From contig NZ_JANHJR010000004.1 in NCBI RefSeq assembly GCF_024495425.1, positions 310,001 to 374,000 of the forward strand: a DNA stretch of 64,000 bases, written 5' to 3'. This document shows, piece by piece, positions 49,603 through 58,957 of the stretch (the stretch's first letter is position 1; every line of letters starts with the position of its first letter). The notes below the pieces were generated by a model. The model did no database searches. It was not told the origin of the DNA and saw only the letters and a list, made by a program, of their open reading frames with translations. The stretch is from Haloarchaeobius litoreus (GTDB lineage Archaea; Halobacteriota; Halobacteria; Halobacteriales; Natrialbaceae). A program made the translations under genes and the position numbers.

Positions 49603-51171
49603 ATGGACCCGGCTGAATCGTCCGAGACGACGGACGACGGTCCCGACCTCGGCTCGCTCCTCTACGGCTTCGCCCGGGGGAGTGGCATCCTGTTCATCGC
49701 GCTGGCCGTCGAGCTGATGTTCCGCTTCCTCGGGAAGGTGCTCATCGCGCGGGTGCTCGGCCAGGTCGCGTTCGGCGTCGTCGTCATCGGCATCACCACG
49801 GTCACCGTCGCCTCGATGATCGCGACGGTCGGGCTGAACAAGGGTGTCGGCCGCTTCTACCCGCGGTCCGACGACGAGGCGTATCGACGCGGTGTCGTGA
49901 TCTCGGCCCTCCAGATCGCCGTGCCGGTCTCGATACTCGCCGGCGGCCTCGTCTTCCTGCTCGCGGGGCCGATGGCGACGCTCGTCTTCGACGACCCGGC
50001 CCTGACGCCGGTGTTCCGCATCACCGCCCTGGCCATCCCCTTCGCCGTGGTCGTGAAGATGGCCGTCGGAGCCGTGCAGGGACGCGAGCTGACCCGGCCG
50101 AAGATCCTCGTCCAGAACGTGGCGATGCCGTTCTTCCGGCTCGCGTTCTTCGCCGGTGCCCTGCTGCTCGGCGCACGAGCGGTCGGCGTGGCCTGGGCCT
50201 ACACCCTCGCCGTGGTCCTCCCGGCCTGCCTTGGCGTCTACTACATCCACCGCTACACCGACGCGTTCTCGCCGGGCGAGTGGCGGCCGATGCACCGCAA
50301 GATGCTGTCGTACTCCTCTCCGATGATGCTCCGTAACACGATGACGATGATTCTGGTGCAGGCCGACACGTTCCTGCTCGGCGCGCTGGCGACCGTCGCA
50401 GCGACGGGCGTCTACAACACGGTGTACCCGCTCGCGATGCTCATCACCATCGGGCACAAGGCGACCGACTTCCTCTACCTGCCGCTGGTCTCCGGGCTCC
50501 ACGCCGACGACGCGAGGCAGGAGATCGGCACCATCTACCGGCTCGTCTCGAAGTGGCTGTTCATCGTCAGCGTCCCCCTGCTCGTCGTGTTCGGCGTGTT
50601 CCCGGAGCTGGCGATCCGCTGGACCTACGGCCCGGAGTACGTCTCGGGGGCGCTCGCGCTCACCATCCTCGTCGCCGGGTTCTTCGTCGACACCGTCGCC
50701 GGCGTGAACGGTCGTACCCTCGAGGCCATCGGCTCAACGAGGGTCGTGATGTACGCGACGACCATCGCAGCGACGGTGAACCTCGCCCTCAACTGGCTGC
50801 TCATCCCCCGGTACACCGTCGTCGGCGCCGCCATCGCGACGACCGTCGCCTACCTCCTCCTGAACGGCATCTACACCGCGAGACTCTACCAGGAGACCGG
50901 CATCGTCCCGGTCGACCGGACGATCGCTCGCTTCGGCGTCGCCTCGCTGTCGCTCGTCGCGCTGTTCGCCGCCGTCAAGTTCGCCCTGCTCGACCCCGGT
51001 CTGTCGGGGAGTCTGGTGCTCCTGGCAGGGTTCGGACTGTGCTATCTCGTGGTCGTCGTCGTGCTCGGGCTCGACCGACCGGACGTGGAGCTCCTGATGC
51101 GGGCGGAACGCGAGCTGGGGGTCGATCTGGCGCCGGTGAAGCGTGTCGTCGCACCGTTCGTCGACTGGTGA
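49603..51171 (+). CDS. Oligosaccharide flippase, second copy (MOP superfamily, Wzx-like)
   Basis: A 522-residue polytopic protein with about 14 helices and an acidic N-terminus of 20 residues. The family pattern is LLYGFARGSGILFIALAVELMFRFLGKVLIARVLG, then VGLNKGVGRFYPR and SYSSPMMLRNTMTMILVQADTFLLGA in the middle. It should flip lipid-linked sugars. It differs clearly from the first flippase at 6682-8157. Together with the CMP-transferase it forms a two-gene operon. Confidence 0.88.
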   Translation: MDPAESSETTDDGPDLGSLLYGFARGSGILFIALAVELMFRFLGKVLIARVLGQVAFGVVVIGITTVTVASMIATVGLNKGVGRFYPRSDDEAYRRGVVISALQIAVPVSILAGGLVFLLAGPMATLVFDDPALTPVFRITALAIPFAVVVKMAVGAVQGRELTRPKILVQNVAMPFFRLAFFAGALLLGARAVGVAWAYTLAVVLPACLGVYYIHRYTDAFSPGEWRPMHRKMLSYSSPMMLRNTMTMILVQADTFLLGALATVAATGVYNTVYPLAMLITIGHKATDFLYLPLVSGLHADDARQEIGTIYRLVSKWLFIVSVPLLVVFGVFPELAIRWTYGPEYVSGALALTILVAGFFVDTVAGVNGRTLEAIGSTRVVMYATTIAATVNLALNWLLIPRYTVVGAAIATTVAYLLLNGIYTARLYQETGIVPVDRTIARFGVASLSLVALFAAVKFALLDPGLSGSLVLLAGFGLCYLVVVVVLGLDRPDVELLMRAERELGVDLAPVKRVVAPFVDW

Positions 51172-51208
51172 GGGGCCGCGGTCCCCGTCTGAACCCGCCC
51201 GGGCCAAC

Positions 51209-52384
51209 TCACCCGCCCGCCGCGGGTGTCGCCGCAGCGCTCCCCTCCGTCAGCACCGAGTCGACGACGGACCGGATGGTCCGGCGGAACCGTTCGCGGC
51301 CGAACTCCGACTCCACGTCCGGGAGCTGCTCGCGGAGCCGGTCCTGTTCGGCCCCGGAATCGAGCACCGTGGAGATGGAGTCGACCGCCTCCTCGACGGA
51401 GCTGTAGAGCAGGGTCGACAGTTCGCCGACGACCTCTCGCTGGCCGCCGCTGTCGGGGACGAACGGGAGCATGCCGCTCGCGACCTGCTCGGCGACCGCG
51501 ATGCCGAAGTGCTCTTGTTCACGGCCGTGGAGGCCGTACCGGTGGCTCCCGAGCAGCGACAGCAACCGGTCACGGTCGACCTTCCCCTCGTACGTGACGA
51601 ACTCCAGGTCCGACGTCCGTCGCTCGACTCGCTCCGTGTACCGTCTGTCGTGGGCGTGGCCCACGATGTGCAGGTGGACGTCGTGGCCACGGTCGACCAG
51701 CCGTTCGACGATTTCCAGGTTCCGGAGGACGTTCTTCTCGGGGGCGATGCGGCCGACCGTGACGAACCCGGATTCGCGCTCGCCCCACGGCTGTCCCGCG
51801 GGCAGGTCGGTCGTGTCCACGGGTGGGTAGCAGACGGCCGGTCGCGTGCCGTAGTCTCGGGCGACACGGTCGGCCGTCCAGCCCGAGTTCGCGAGCATCG
51901 CCCCGTCCGGACGTGCGGTGCCGACGCCGGCCGTAAGGAGCTCCGACAGCCACCGACGACCACGGTCAAGCGTCTCTGTCGCCGGTAGGCCGTGCTTGTG
52001 GTAGTAGACCACGGTCGGGGGCTCGAACGGGAACTCGCCGGCCGTCGAGACGACTAGGTCGGCGTCCCGCGTCTCGCGCTGGACCCACCGGACGAACGCC
52101 GCCCGCCGGAGCGACTGGAGCGCGACCCCCAGCCGCCGGTCGGTGACCTCGCCGAGACGGGCGAGCGTTCGCTGGGACGGGCGGCCCCGCCCGGTCCTGA
52201 ACCGCACCGACGACCGGTCGATGGTCGTGCCGTAGAACTCATCGAGCTCCGCGACCGGGGGCAGCGCCCGCGTGAACACGGTCAGCTCGTGTTCGTCCTG
52301 GAGCGCCTCGATGGTGGCGGTACAGACCGCCTCGCCACCGCCGAACAGGTCGAGGCGGTCGTGGAAGATGGCGATGTCCGACAT
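51209..52384 (-). CDS. Glycosyltransferase family 4
   Basis: A 391-residue GT-B glycosyltransferase. It begins IAIFHDRLDLFGGGEAVCTATIEALQ with the Gly-rich loop, has GFVTVGRIAPEKNVLRNLEIVERL where the donor domain begins, and HGREQEHFGIAVAEQVASGMLPFVPDSGGQREVV, the E-x7-E donor motif. It converges on the flippase. The promoter CTTTGTAC lies about 31-37 bp upstream. Confidence 0.88.
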   Translation of the reverse strand: MSDIAIFHDRLDLFGGGEAVCTATIEALQDEHELTVFTRALPPVAELDEFYGTTIDRSSVRFRTGRGRPSQRTLARLGEVTDRRLGVALQSLRRAAFVRWVQRETRDADLVVSTAGEFPFEPPTVVYYHKHGLPATETLDRGRRWLSELLTAGVGTARPDGAMLANSGWTADRVARDYGTRPAVCYPPVDTTDLPAGQPWGERESGFVTVGRIAPEKNVLRNLEIVERLVDRGHDVHLHIVGHAHDRRYTERVERRTSDLEFVTYEGKVDRDRLLSLLGSHRYGLHGREQEHFGIAVAEQVASGMLPFVPDSGGQREVVGELSTLLYSSVEEAVDSISTVLDSGAEQDRLREQLPDVESEFGRERFRRTIRSVVDSVLTEGSAAATPAAGG

Positions 52385-52573
52385 CTGGTTGGTTCTGCCC
52401 TCCCGACGGCGTGCTGGTACAAAGGAATGGGCCGACTTTCGACGGAAAGCTGCTGTTACCCGCGTTCGGGGAGCAAAGTCGCCGCCTACTCAAGAGCCAC
52501 GAGTCCGAGAACCGCCTGTGACTCGCGTATCGACCGGGCGGCAGCGTCCGGGGCCTACAGGGAGGGACCGAGG

Positions 52574-53074
52574 ATGGAACTGACCCGTCGAGACGCGGTC
52601 GTCGTGCTCGCGCTCACGGGCGCGGGTGCCGGCGTCTCGGGGCGACTGGTCGAACAGCTCGACGACGACCCGTTCGCCGAATCGGTGGCCGCACTCGCGG
52701 GGACCGTCTACCCCTCGGCCGTCGAGCTGGACGGCGAGTTCGTCCGGACGTACCTCGCGGGCCGGCTGGAGGCCGAACGCTCCGAGTACGGCTACGTGAT
52801 GGACGCGTTCGACACGCTCGACGAGCACGCGATGCGTCTCTACAGCCGCGAGTTCACCGACATCGGGGTCGGTCGGCGGGAGGACGTGCTGCGCGACCTC
52901 GGCGTCGACGCTGCGAGCGCCGAACGGCACGGTTCGGTCCCCGAGCGGATCCGGTACCTCGTCGACGAGCTCCTGTTCGTCCTGTACACGTCGCCGACGG
53001 GCGGCCGCCTCGTGGGCAACGAGAACCCGGCTGGTCATCCGGGCGGGCTCGAATCGTACCAGCAGGAGCCGTGA
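52574..53074 (+). CDS. Gluconate 2-dehydrogenase subunit 3-like protein
   Basis: A 166-residue protein with a twin-arginine-like start (ELTRRDAVVVLALTGAGAG). The rest, with FAESVAALAGTVYPSAVEL and VPERIRYLVDELLFVLYTSPTGGRLVGNENPAGHPGG, matches the pattern of the small subunit of membrane-bound gluconate and related sugar dehydrogenases. This subunit usually carries the signal for export of the catalytic subunit. A GGAGGG Shine-Dalgarno lies about 8 bp before the ATG. The GMC subunit starts 1 bp after its stop. No cytochrome c subunit is present. Confidence 0.75.
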   Translation: MELTRRDAVVVLALTGAGAGVSGRLVEQLDDDPFAESVAALAGTVYPSAVELDGEFVRTYLAGRLEAERSEYGYVMDAFDTLDEHAMRLYSREFTDIGVGRREDVLRDLGVDAASAERHGSVPERIRYLVDELLFVLYTSPTGGRLVGNENPAGHPGGLESYQQEP

Positions 53075-53075
53075 G

Positions 53076-54764
53076 ATGTCGGGGGCAGGACAGACACCAC
53101 GGGCGCCGTCCAGGGACCCGGACGTCTGCGTCGTCGGGTCCGGGCCGGCGGGTGCCATCCTCGCCAACTCGCTGGCCGGCCGCGGACACGAGGTCGTCGT
53201 GCTGGAGGCCGGGCCGCGGTTCGACCCGAGCGAGCGCCTCGAGCGCATGGAGACCTCGATCCGGGGGTCGAAGCCGAAGGCGGCCGTCTGGGACATGGGT
53301 GGCGAGCGCGACCGCTTCCGGATGGACTCGAACATGCCGTACCGCCTGAACCTCGCCAGGGTGAAGGGTGTCGGGGGGAGCTCGCTCCACTGGGGTGGTA
53401 CCGTCCCGCGCTTCCACGAGGTCGACTTCGAACGGGAGTCCAGGTACGGGTACGCCTCCGACTGGCCGTTCTCGTACGAGGACCTGCGGCCGTACTACGC
53501 GGCGGCAGAACGAGAGATCGGCGTGGCAGGGACGGACGACTCGCCGTTCTCGCCGCCCCGGGAGCACGACTTCCCGGTCGCGCCGTTCCCGCCGAGTTAC
53601 TCGGACCGCGTCCTGACCGAAGCCTGTGAGGACCTCGGCATCGAGGTCCACACTATCCCACGCGCACAGGTCACGGAGCCGTACGACGGCCGGTCCGTCT
53701 GCCTCGCCTACGGTACCTGCAAGCCCGTCTGTCCGTCCGGGTCGAAGTACGACGCGACCATCCACGTCGACCGGGCGGTCGAGAAGGGCGTCCGGGTGCT
53801 CGACCGCGCCCCGGTCCAGCGCCTCGAACACGACGCGTCGGGCGACCGGGTCACACACGCGGTGTACGAGACGCCGTCCGGCGAGCGGTTCCGCCAGCCG
53901 GCAGACCACTTCGTCGTCGCCTGCGGCTCGGTCGAGACGGCACGGTTGCTCCTGCTCTCGGATTCGGAGACGTACCCCGACGGGCTCGCGAACTCCAGCG
54001 GCCAGGTTGGACGGAACTTAATGTCCCATCCCTACGTGACGGGCGTCGGCCGACTCGACCAGCAGACAGGACAGAACGAGATCGGCTTCTCGACGACGAT
54101 GACACACCAGTTCTACGAGAACGAGGGTGGACGGCCCGGGAGCATCCAGATCGAGTTCCTCAACAACGCCGAACCGGCCCTCGGGACGCTGGCGACGGCG
54201 AAGTCGACGATCCTCGACGATTTCCTCGACCTGACCGCGACCCCGGACCGCTTGGGTGTCTGGCAGGACCTGCTGTCGGAGCCCATCGGGACGACGTCCT
54301 GGGGCGACGAACTCCTCGAGGAGATGCGGTCTGTGTACGGCACGCACCTCGGCCTGACGGCCACCGTGGAAATGCTCCCCGACCCTGAGAACCGGGTCAC
54401 CCTGCACCCGAGGCGGACCGACGACCACGGCAACCCCATTCCGGACGTGTCCATCCACACCGGCGAGTTCGCCGAGGAGACGCTCTCGTTCGCCGAGGAA
54501 CGGATTCATGAGATACTGGCGGCGACCGGCGCGGAGGAGATTGCGACCACCCGCGGCTGGTCCCCGCACCAGTCGGGCACCGCACGGATGGGCGAGGACC
54601 CTGCGACCAGCGTCGTCGACGCCCGGCTCAGAGCACACGACCTCGACAACCTCTCCATCGTCGGGGCGAGCGTGTTCCCGACCGACACAGCCGTCAATCC
54701 GACGCTCACCATCGTCGCGATCTCGCTTCGCGCGGCCGACGACCTGGACACGTCGCTGGGGTGA
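53076..54764 (+). CDS. GMC family oxidoreductase (sugar dehydrogenase, catalytic subunit)
   Basis: A 562-residue flavoprotein. The FAD motif is VCVVGSGPAGAILANSLAGRGHEVVVLEAG (Gly cluster at 21-26), VKGVGGSSLHWGGTVPRF is the GMC signature, CKPVCPSGSKYDATIHV is typical of gluconate dehydrogenase-type members, and the C-terminal WSPHQSGTARMG with TDTAVNPTLTI holds the catalytic His and Asn. It oxidises a sugar or polyol and passes electrons to the membrane. With its small subunit it may be exported by Tat. Its presence within a glycan cluster is unusual. Confidence 0.87.
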   Translation: MSGAGQTPRAPSRDPDVCVVGSGPAGAILANSLAGRGHEVVVLEAGPRFDPSERLERMETSIRGSKPKAAVWDMGGERDRFRMDSNMPYRLNLARVKGVGGSSLHWGGTVPRFHEVDFERESRYGYASDWPFSYEDLRPYYAAAEREIGVAGTDDSPFSPPREHDFPVAPFPPSYSDRVLTEACEDLGIEVHTIPRAQVTEPYDGRSVCLAYGTCKPVCPSGSKYDATIHVDRAVEKGVRVLDRAPVQRLEHDASGDRVTHAVYETPSGERFRQPADHFVVACGSVETARLLLLSDSETYPDGLANSSGQVGRNLMSHPYVTGVGRLDQQTGQNEIGFSTTMTHQFYENEGGRPGSIQIEFLNNAEPALGTLATAKSTILDDFLDLTATPDRLGVWQDLLSEPIGTTSWGDELLEEMRSVYGTHLGLTATVEMLPDPENRVTLHPRRTDDHGNPIPDVSIHTGEFAEETLSFAEERIHEILAATGAEEIATTRGWSPHQSGTARMGEDPATSVVDARLRAHDLDNLSIVGASVFPTDTAVNPTLTIVAISLRAADDLDTSLG

Positions 54765-54784
54765 GCTGTCGCCGGCCGGACCGC

Positions 54785-55708
54785 CTACTCGCTCCCGTCG
54801 CCGGCGGTCACAGTCGGGTTCGTGTTGCCATCGTCGGCCGCAGACTTCACGGGACGTTCGTCGTCCCCGCCTGCAGACACGGCTGCGGTCGGTAGCAGTC
54901 CGACCACGGCGACGAGCGCCACCGCCGCGATACAGAACTGGAGCAGCTGGCCGACCCACAGGGTGTGGGCCGCGAACTCGAAGACGCCCACGATGCGGTG
55001 TGGGACGTGCTGTTCGACGACCGGCGGCGGGAGGAGCTCGAGGTCGTGCACGACGGTGTCGGTGGCGGTCGCGACACCCAGCCATGCGAGACCGACGACC
55101 GCCAGGAGCAGCCCGCGTTCGACGGAGGTGTTCGGTATCCAGTCAGCTCCCGGTCCCATGGACTCCGGGAGGACGTCGAACCGGTCGAGGAGGACGTAGC
55201 CAGCTGCAAGGCCGATCGTCGAGACGATTGTGCCCACCGCTCCCTCGACCGCCAGCGGGGCGAAGGGGTAGCCCGCGACGGTCGCGGCGAGCCCGCCGAA
55301 CAACGCGTTCCCGACGCTGGCGGCCGCGACGGTGCAGACGATGAAGGACAACAGGAGCCGCCAGCGCCCGGTCGTGACGCTCCTGTCGTCGCCGGGAGAC
55401 CAGCAGCGCCACGCGACCGCCGCCGCGGCTCCCCTACCGACCGCCATCGAGAGCGAGTACCCCAGGTCACCCCCCACGAACGCCGCCTCGACGACCGCAC
55501 CACCGACGGCACCGACCACGCCGACCGGCCCGGCGGCGATCCCGAAGAGCACGGGAAGGCCGGCGGATGGTCTGAGGATGACGTGATGTGGGCCGCTCGT
55601 GGTCACCAGCGGGTCGACGACGAGCGAGACGAGTGCGTAGCCGATGGCGAGCGCGACGACGGTGGCTGGACCACCAGTGGGCGCTACTCGCCACGACCCC
55701 CGGGTCAT
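54785..55708 (-). CDS. Haloarchaeal multi-pass membrane protein of unknown function
   Basis: A 307-residue membrane protein with about eight helices between residues 15 and 280. LRPSAGLPVLFGIAAGPVGVVGAVGGAVVEAAFVGGDLG in the first third recalls MASE1-like or ECF-substrate-binding-like membrane domains, but there is no output domain. The last 25 residues are polar and probably cytoplasmic. It is transcribed opposite to the nucleotidyltransferase. A GCAGG-N7-CCTGC inverted repeat (55729-55745) covers its promoter. No function is proposed. Confidence 0.65.
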   Translation of the reverse strand: MTRGSWRVAPTGGPATVVALAIGYALVSLVVDPLVTTSGPHHVILRPSAGLPVLFGIAAGPVGVVGAVGGAVVEAAFVGGDLGYSLSMAVGRGAAAAVAWRCWSPGDDRSVTTGRWRLLLSFIVCTVAAASVGNALFGGLAATVAGYPFAPLAVEGAVGTIVSTIGLAAGYVLLDRFDVLPESMGPGADWIPNTSVERGLLLAVVGLAWLGVATATDTVVHDLELLPPPVVEQHVPHRIVGVFEFAAHTLWVGQLLQFCIAAVALVAVVGLLPTAAVSAGGDDERPVKSAADDGNTNPTVTAGDGSE

Positions 55709-55818
55709 GGCTGTTGTACGGGGCTCCTGCAGGATAACTACCTGCTAGTTACTGGCGCCGCGACCCAGAAACCGGCACGTATTCGACCCCGGCAACCCCG
55801 GTCTCGTCGCACGGGGTC

Positions 55819-55827
55819 CATAACAAT
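55819..55827 (+). promoter_or_regulatory. TATA-like element CATAACAAT
   Basis: Lies 25-33 bp before the ATG of the nucleotidyltransferase at 55852. Confidence 0.5.
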
Positions 55828-55851
55828 CCCCCTCGGGCCAGGGGACCCTCC

Positions 55852-56817
55852 ATGGACGCTGTGCTCCTCGCCGGGGGCTACGCCACCCGGCTCTGGCCAC
55901 TGACCCGCACCCGACCGAAGATGATGCTCCCGCTCGGCACGGGGACGGTGATGGACCGGGCGCTCTCGGCGCTGGAGGCGGAGGAGCGAGTCGACACCGT
56001 GTACGTCAGTACGAACGCGCGCTTCGAGGCGGAGTTCGCGCGGTTCCTCGACCGGAGCGACTACACGAAACCGGTGCTCTCCGTGGAGGAGACGACCGGC
56101 GAGGCCGAGAAGCTGGGGGTCGTCGGCGCGCTCGCACAGCTCGTCGACCGGGAGTCCGTTGACGACGACCTGCTCGTGGTCGCGGGGGACAACGTGGTCG
56201 GGTTCGACCTTGAGTCGTTCCTCGACTTCTTCGAGCAGACGGGAACGACGACGCTCGCGGCCTACGACGTCGGCTCGAGGGAGGCCGCGAGCGCGTACGG
56301 TCTCGTCGAGACCGACGGGACACGCGTCGTGGACTTCCAGGAGAAACCGGCGGACCCACGGAGCACGCTCGTCTCCATCGCCTGCTACGTGTTCCCCCGA
56401 CCCGTCGTCGGCCTCCTCGACCGCTACATCGAGGCCGGGGAGGACCCTGACGAACCCGGCTGGTTCGTCCAGTGGCTCCAGGACCGGCGGTCGGTCCACG
56501 CCTACACCTTCGACGAGCAGTGGTTCGACGTCGGCACACCGGAGAGCTACCTCGACGCGGTCGAGTGGACGCTGGAGGGCGACGTGACGGTCGCCTCCGA
56601 CGCCGAGGTGGTCGACTCCGAGCTGGGCCCCAACGTCCATGTGCTCCCCGGGGCCACCGTCGTCGACAGCGAGCTCAGGTCGACCGTCGTCTTCCCGCAG
56701 GCGGAGGTACGGAACGCCTCCCTCGACCGGTCGCTGGTCGACGAGCACGCCCAGATCACGGACGTCGACCTGCAGGGCTCGCTGGTCGGTCAGTACACCG
56801 CGATTCCAGGTGCGTGA
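55852..56817 (+). CDS. NDP-sugar pyrophosphorylase with hexapeptide end
   Basis: A 321-residue nucleotidyltransferase. DAVLLAGGYATRLWPLTRTRPKMMLPL is the catalytic signature with a Lys replacing part of the usual PK, LLVVAGDNVVGF the metal Asp region, and DFQEKPADPRSTLVSIACYVF the sugar-binding EKP motif. The C-terminal 80 residues are short left-handed beta-helix repeats (VDSELGPNVHVLPGATVVDSELRSTVVFPQ) as in archaeal glucose-1-phosphate thymidylyl- and uridylyltransferases. It is the second such enzyme in the window and longer than the one at 13217. Confidence 0.87.
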   Translation: MDAVLLAGGYATRLWPLTRTRPKMMLPLGTGTVMDRALSALEAEERVDTVYVSTNARFEAEFARFLDRSDYTKPVLSVEETTGEAEKLGVVGALAQLVDRESVDDDLLVVAGDNVVGFDLESFLDFFEQTGTTTLAAYDVGSREAASAYGLVETDGTRVVDFQEKPADPRSTLVSIACYVFPRPVVGLLDRYIEAGEDPDEPGWFVQWLQDRRSVHAYTFDEQWFDVGTPESYLDAVEWTLEGDVTVASDAEVVDSELGPNVHVLPGATVVDSELRSTVVFPQAEVRNASLDRSLVDEHAQITDVDLQGSLVGQYTAIPGA

Positions 56818-56942
56818 CACCTGAGCGGACCAGCCTGCATCTGACCAGACGGCTTCCGACCCCACCGGTTACTGACTGGTTTCCGGTCGGGGAGACAGAT
56901 ACGGGTGGAATAACAAACAGCGGGCTCGGCGAACGCGTCGGT

Positions 56943-57059
56943 GTGTTCCGTATCGTTCGCCGGTCGCGAAGCCCCGCGTGGCACGTACCGAGACGTGGTC
57001 GCCGTCCCCTGGCTGGTCGCTCCCCGGTGAGTGCGAGCCGCGGTCGCGACCAGCCATGA
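56943..57059 (+). CDS. Possible 38-codon leader ORF before the GT2 fusion gene
   Basis: GTG at 56943 lies 34 bp after the first base of an AATAACAAAC element (56909-56918). The ORF encodes 38 Arg-rich residues (starting MFRIVRRSRSPAW) and its TGA overlaps the ATG of the fusion gene (ATGA). As for the other leader ORFs, an open untranslated leader cannot be ruled out. Confidence 0.3.
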   Translation: MFRIVRRSRSPAWHVPRRGRRPLAGRSPVSASRGRDQP

Positions 57060-58924
57060 CCGAGACGAGCGTCGTCATCAGGTCGTTCAACGAGGCCGAC
57101 ACCATCGAACGGGTGCTCGACGCGGTCGAGGCGCAGGCCTACAGAGACTTCGAGGTCGTGCTCGTCGACTCCGGGTCGACCGACGGCACCCTCGACGTGG
57201 CGGCCCCGCGGGTGGACACCGTGGTCGAGATCGACCCGCGTGACTTCACCTTCGGCTACTCGTTGAACGTTGGCTGTGACGCCGCCGAGGGTCGGTTCCT
57301 CGCGTTCCTTTCCGCACACGCCATCCCGACTGACGAGCACTGGCTCGGACCGATGGTCGAGAACCTCCGCGACGACGACGTTGCGATGACGTACTCGAGA
57401 CAGCGCGGCGTCGAGTCGACGAAGCTCCCCGAGGAGCGCCACTTCAAGGAGCTGTTCCCCGACGAGCGGAAGGTCCAGACGCCGCCGGACTACTTCGCGA
57501 ACAACGCCAGCTCCGCCATCGAGAAGTCGCTCTGGGAGCAACACCAGTTCGACGAGTACCTCACCGGGCTGGAGGACATCGAGTGGGCGAAGCACTTCAT
57601 GGACCGGGGCTACGTCGTCGTCTACGAGCCTGAGGCCTGCATCTACCACATCCACGACGAGAGCTGGGAGCAGGTTTTCACACGATTCGAACGCGAGGCC
57701 ATCGCGGCCCGCGAGATCGGCGTGCGTTCGCCCGGCGATGCGGTCCACGAGTACGCGAGACTCCCCGTCGACATCGTCGGCGACGTGCTCGCGGCGGTCC
57801 GCCGCGGCGAACTCGACGGCGAGACGCTCCGGAACGTCCTCGGCTTCCGCTTCCATCAGCGTCGGGGAGCGGCGACCGGCCTCCGCGCGGAGCCCGAACT
57901 GCAGGAGAACCGTTACGAGTTCTTCTACGGCGGCGCGAACGAGCACGTCGTCGTCTCCGAGCCCGGCGTCGCGTCGGTCGAGCGGGAGCCACTCCCCGCG
58001 GTCAAGCCGAACGACGTCCTCCTCGCGGTCACCCACGTCGGCGTCAGCGACGACGACCTCGCGCTCTACCACGGTGAATCGCCACCGGTCGAGACGGACA
58101 CGTACCCCGTCACCCCCGGCAGGGAGTACGTCGGTCGCGTCGTCGATGCCGGCGCGAACGTCGACCGGGTCGCCGAGGGCGAGGTGGTCGTCGGGGAGGC
58201 CACGCTCCACTGCGAGACCTGCGAGCACTGCACGAACGGAGACCGTGGCCGCTGTCCGGACCGGCAACGCCTCGGAATCGACGTCGACGGCAGCTACAGC
58301 CACTACCTCGTCGTCCCGTCCGACCACGTCCACGCCGTGCCGTCGTCGCTGACCCACCCGACCGCGACGCTGGCCCGGCCGCTCGCGACGGTCCTCGACG
58401 GTCTCGAACGGGTCGGCGGGCTGCAGAACGGGCAGTCCAGGGTCGCCGTGCTCGGCGGCGGGCTGCTCGGCAACCTCTCTGCCAGCCTGCTCGCGAGCGA
58501 GGGGAGTGACGTGACCGTGTTCGAGGACCGCTCGACCTTCCGTGATGCCCTCCCCTCATCGGTCCACGCCCGGGGCGCGGCGGCCGGCCAGCTCACCGCG
58601 TTCGACCTCGTACTGGAGACTGGCGGGTCGACCGCCTCGCTGGATGCGGCGGTCGGCTCCGCCGCGCCCCGGGTCGTCCTGCTCGGTGCACCCTACCCCG
58701 ACGAGTCGCTGACCGCAGACGGCGGTGCCGCACTCGACCGCGACGTGACCGTGGCGACGGTCGTCGACCCGTCACCCTCACAGTACGATGCGGCGCTCGA
58801 CCGGCTAACCGAGCTTCGGGCCGACGGGTTGACGGGCCAGGTGCTGCCGTTCGAGGAGTACGAACGGGCCTGGGCGGCGGCGGACCGGGAGCTCCGGACC
58901 GTCCTCTCGGTCAACGGGCGCTGA
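57056..58924 (+). CDS. Fusion of glycosyltransferase family 2 with a zinc-less alcohol dehydrogenase-like domain
   Basis: A 622-residue two-domain protein. Residues 1 to about 290 are a GT2 domain: SVVIRSFNEADTIERVL, VLVDSGSTDGT (donor Asp region), and GLEDIEWAKHFMDRGY with the presumed base Glu173-Asp174. Residues about 295-622 are a medium-chain dehydrogenase with Rossmann VAVLGGGLLG at 465-472. Structural zinc cysteines are present (386, 389, 392, 400), but catalytic ligands are not: Ser331 stands where Cys is expected and Arg356 where His of the GHE motif is. The ATG at 57056 is used; an in-frame GTG at 56978 is possible. Confidence 0.85.
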   Translation: MTETSVVIRSFNEADTIERVLDAVEAQAYRDFEVVLVDSGSTDGTLDVAAPRVDTVVEIDPRDFTFGYSLNVGCDAAEGRFLAFLSAHAIPTDEHWLGPMVENLRDDDVAMTYSRQRGVESTKLPEERHFKELFPDERKVQTPPDYFANNASSAIEKSLWEQHQFDEYLTGLEDIEWAKHFMDRGYVVVYEPEACIYHIHDESWEQVFTRFEREAIAAREIGVRSPGDAVHEYARLPVDIVGDVLAAVRRGELDGETLRNVLGFRFHQRRGAATGLRAEPELQENRYEFFYGGANEHVVVSEPGVASVEREPLPAVKPNDVLLAVTHVGVSDDDLALYHGESPPVETDTYPVTPGREYVGRVVDAGANVDRVAEGEVVVGEATLHCETCEHCTNGDRGRCPDRQRLGIDVDGSYSHYLVVPSDHVHAVPSSLTHPTATLARPLATVLDGLERVGGLQNGQSRVAVLGGGLLGNLSASLLASEGSDVTVFEDRSTFRDALPSSVHARGAAAGQLTAFDLVLETGGSTASLDAAVGSAAPRVVLLGAPYPDESLTADGGAALDRDVTVATVVDPSPSQYDAALDRLTELRADGLTGQVLPFEEYERAWAAADRELRTVLSVNGR

Positions 58925-58957
58925 GGGACCAGATTCCGAGGCGTGACCGGTTGGGAC

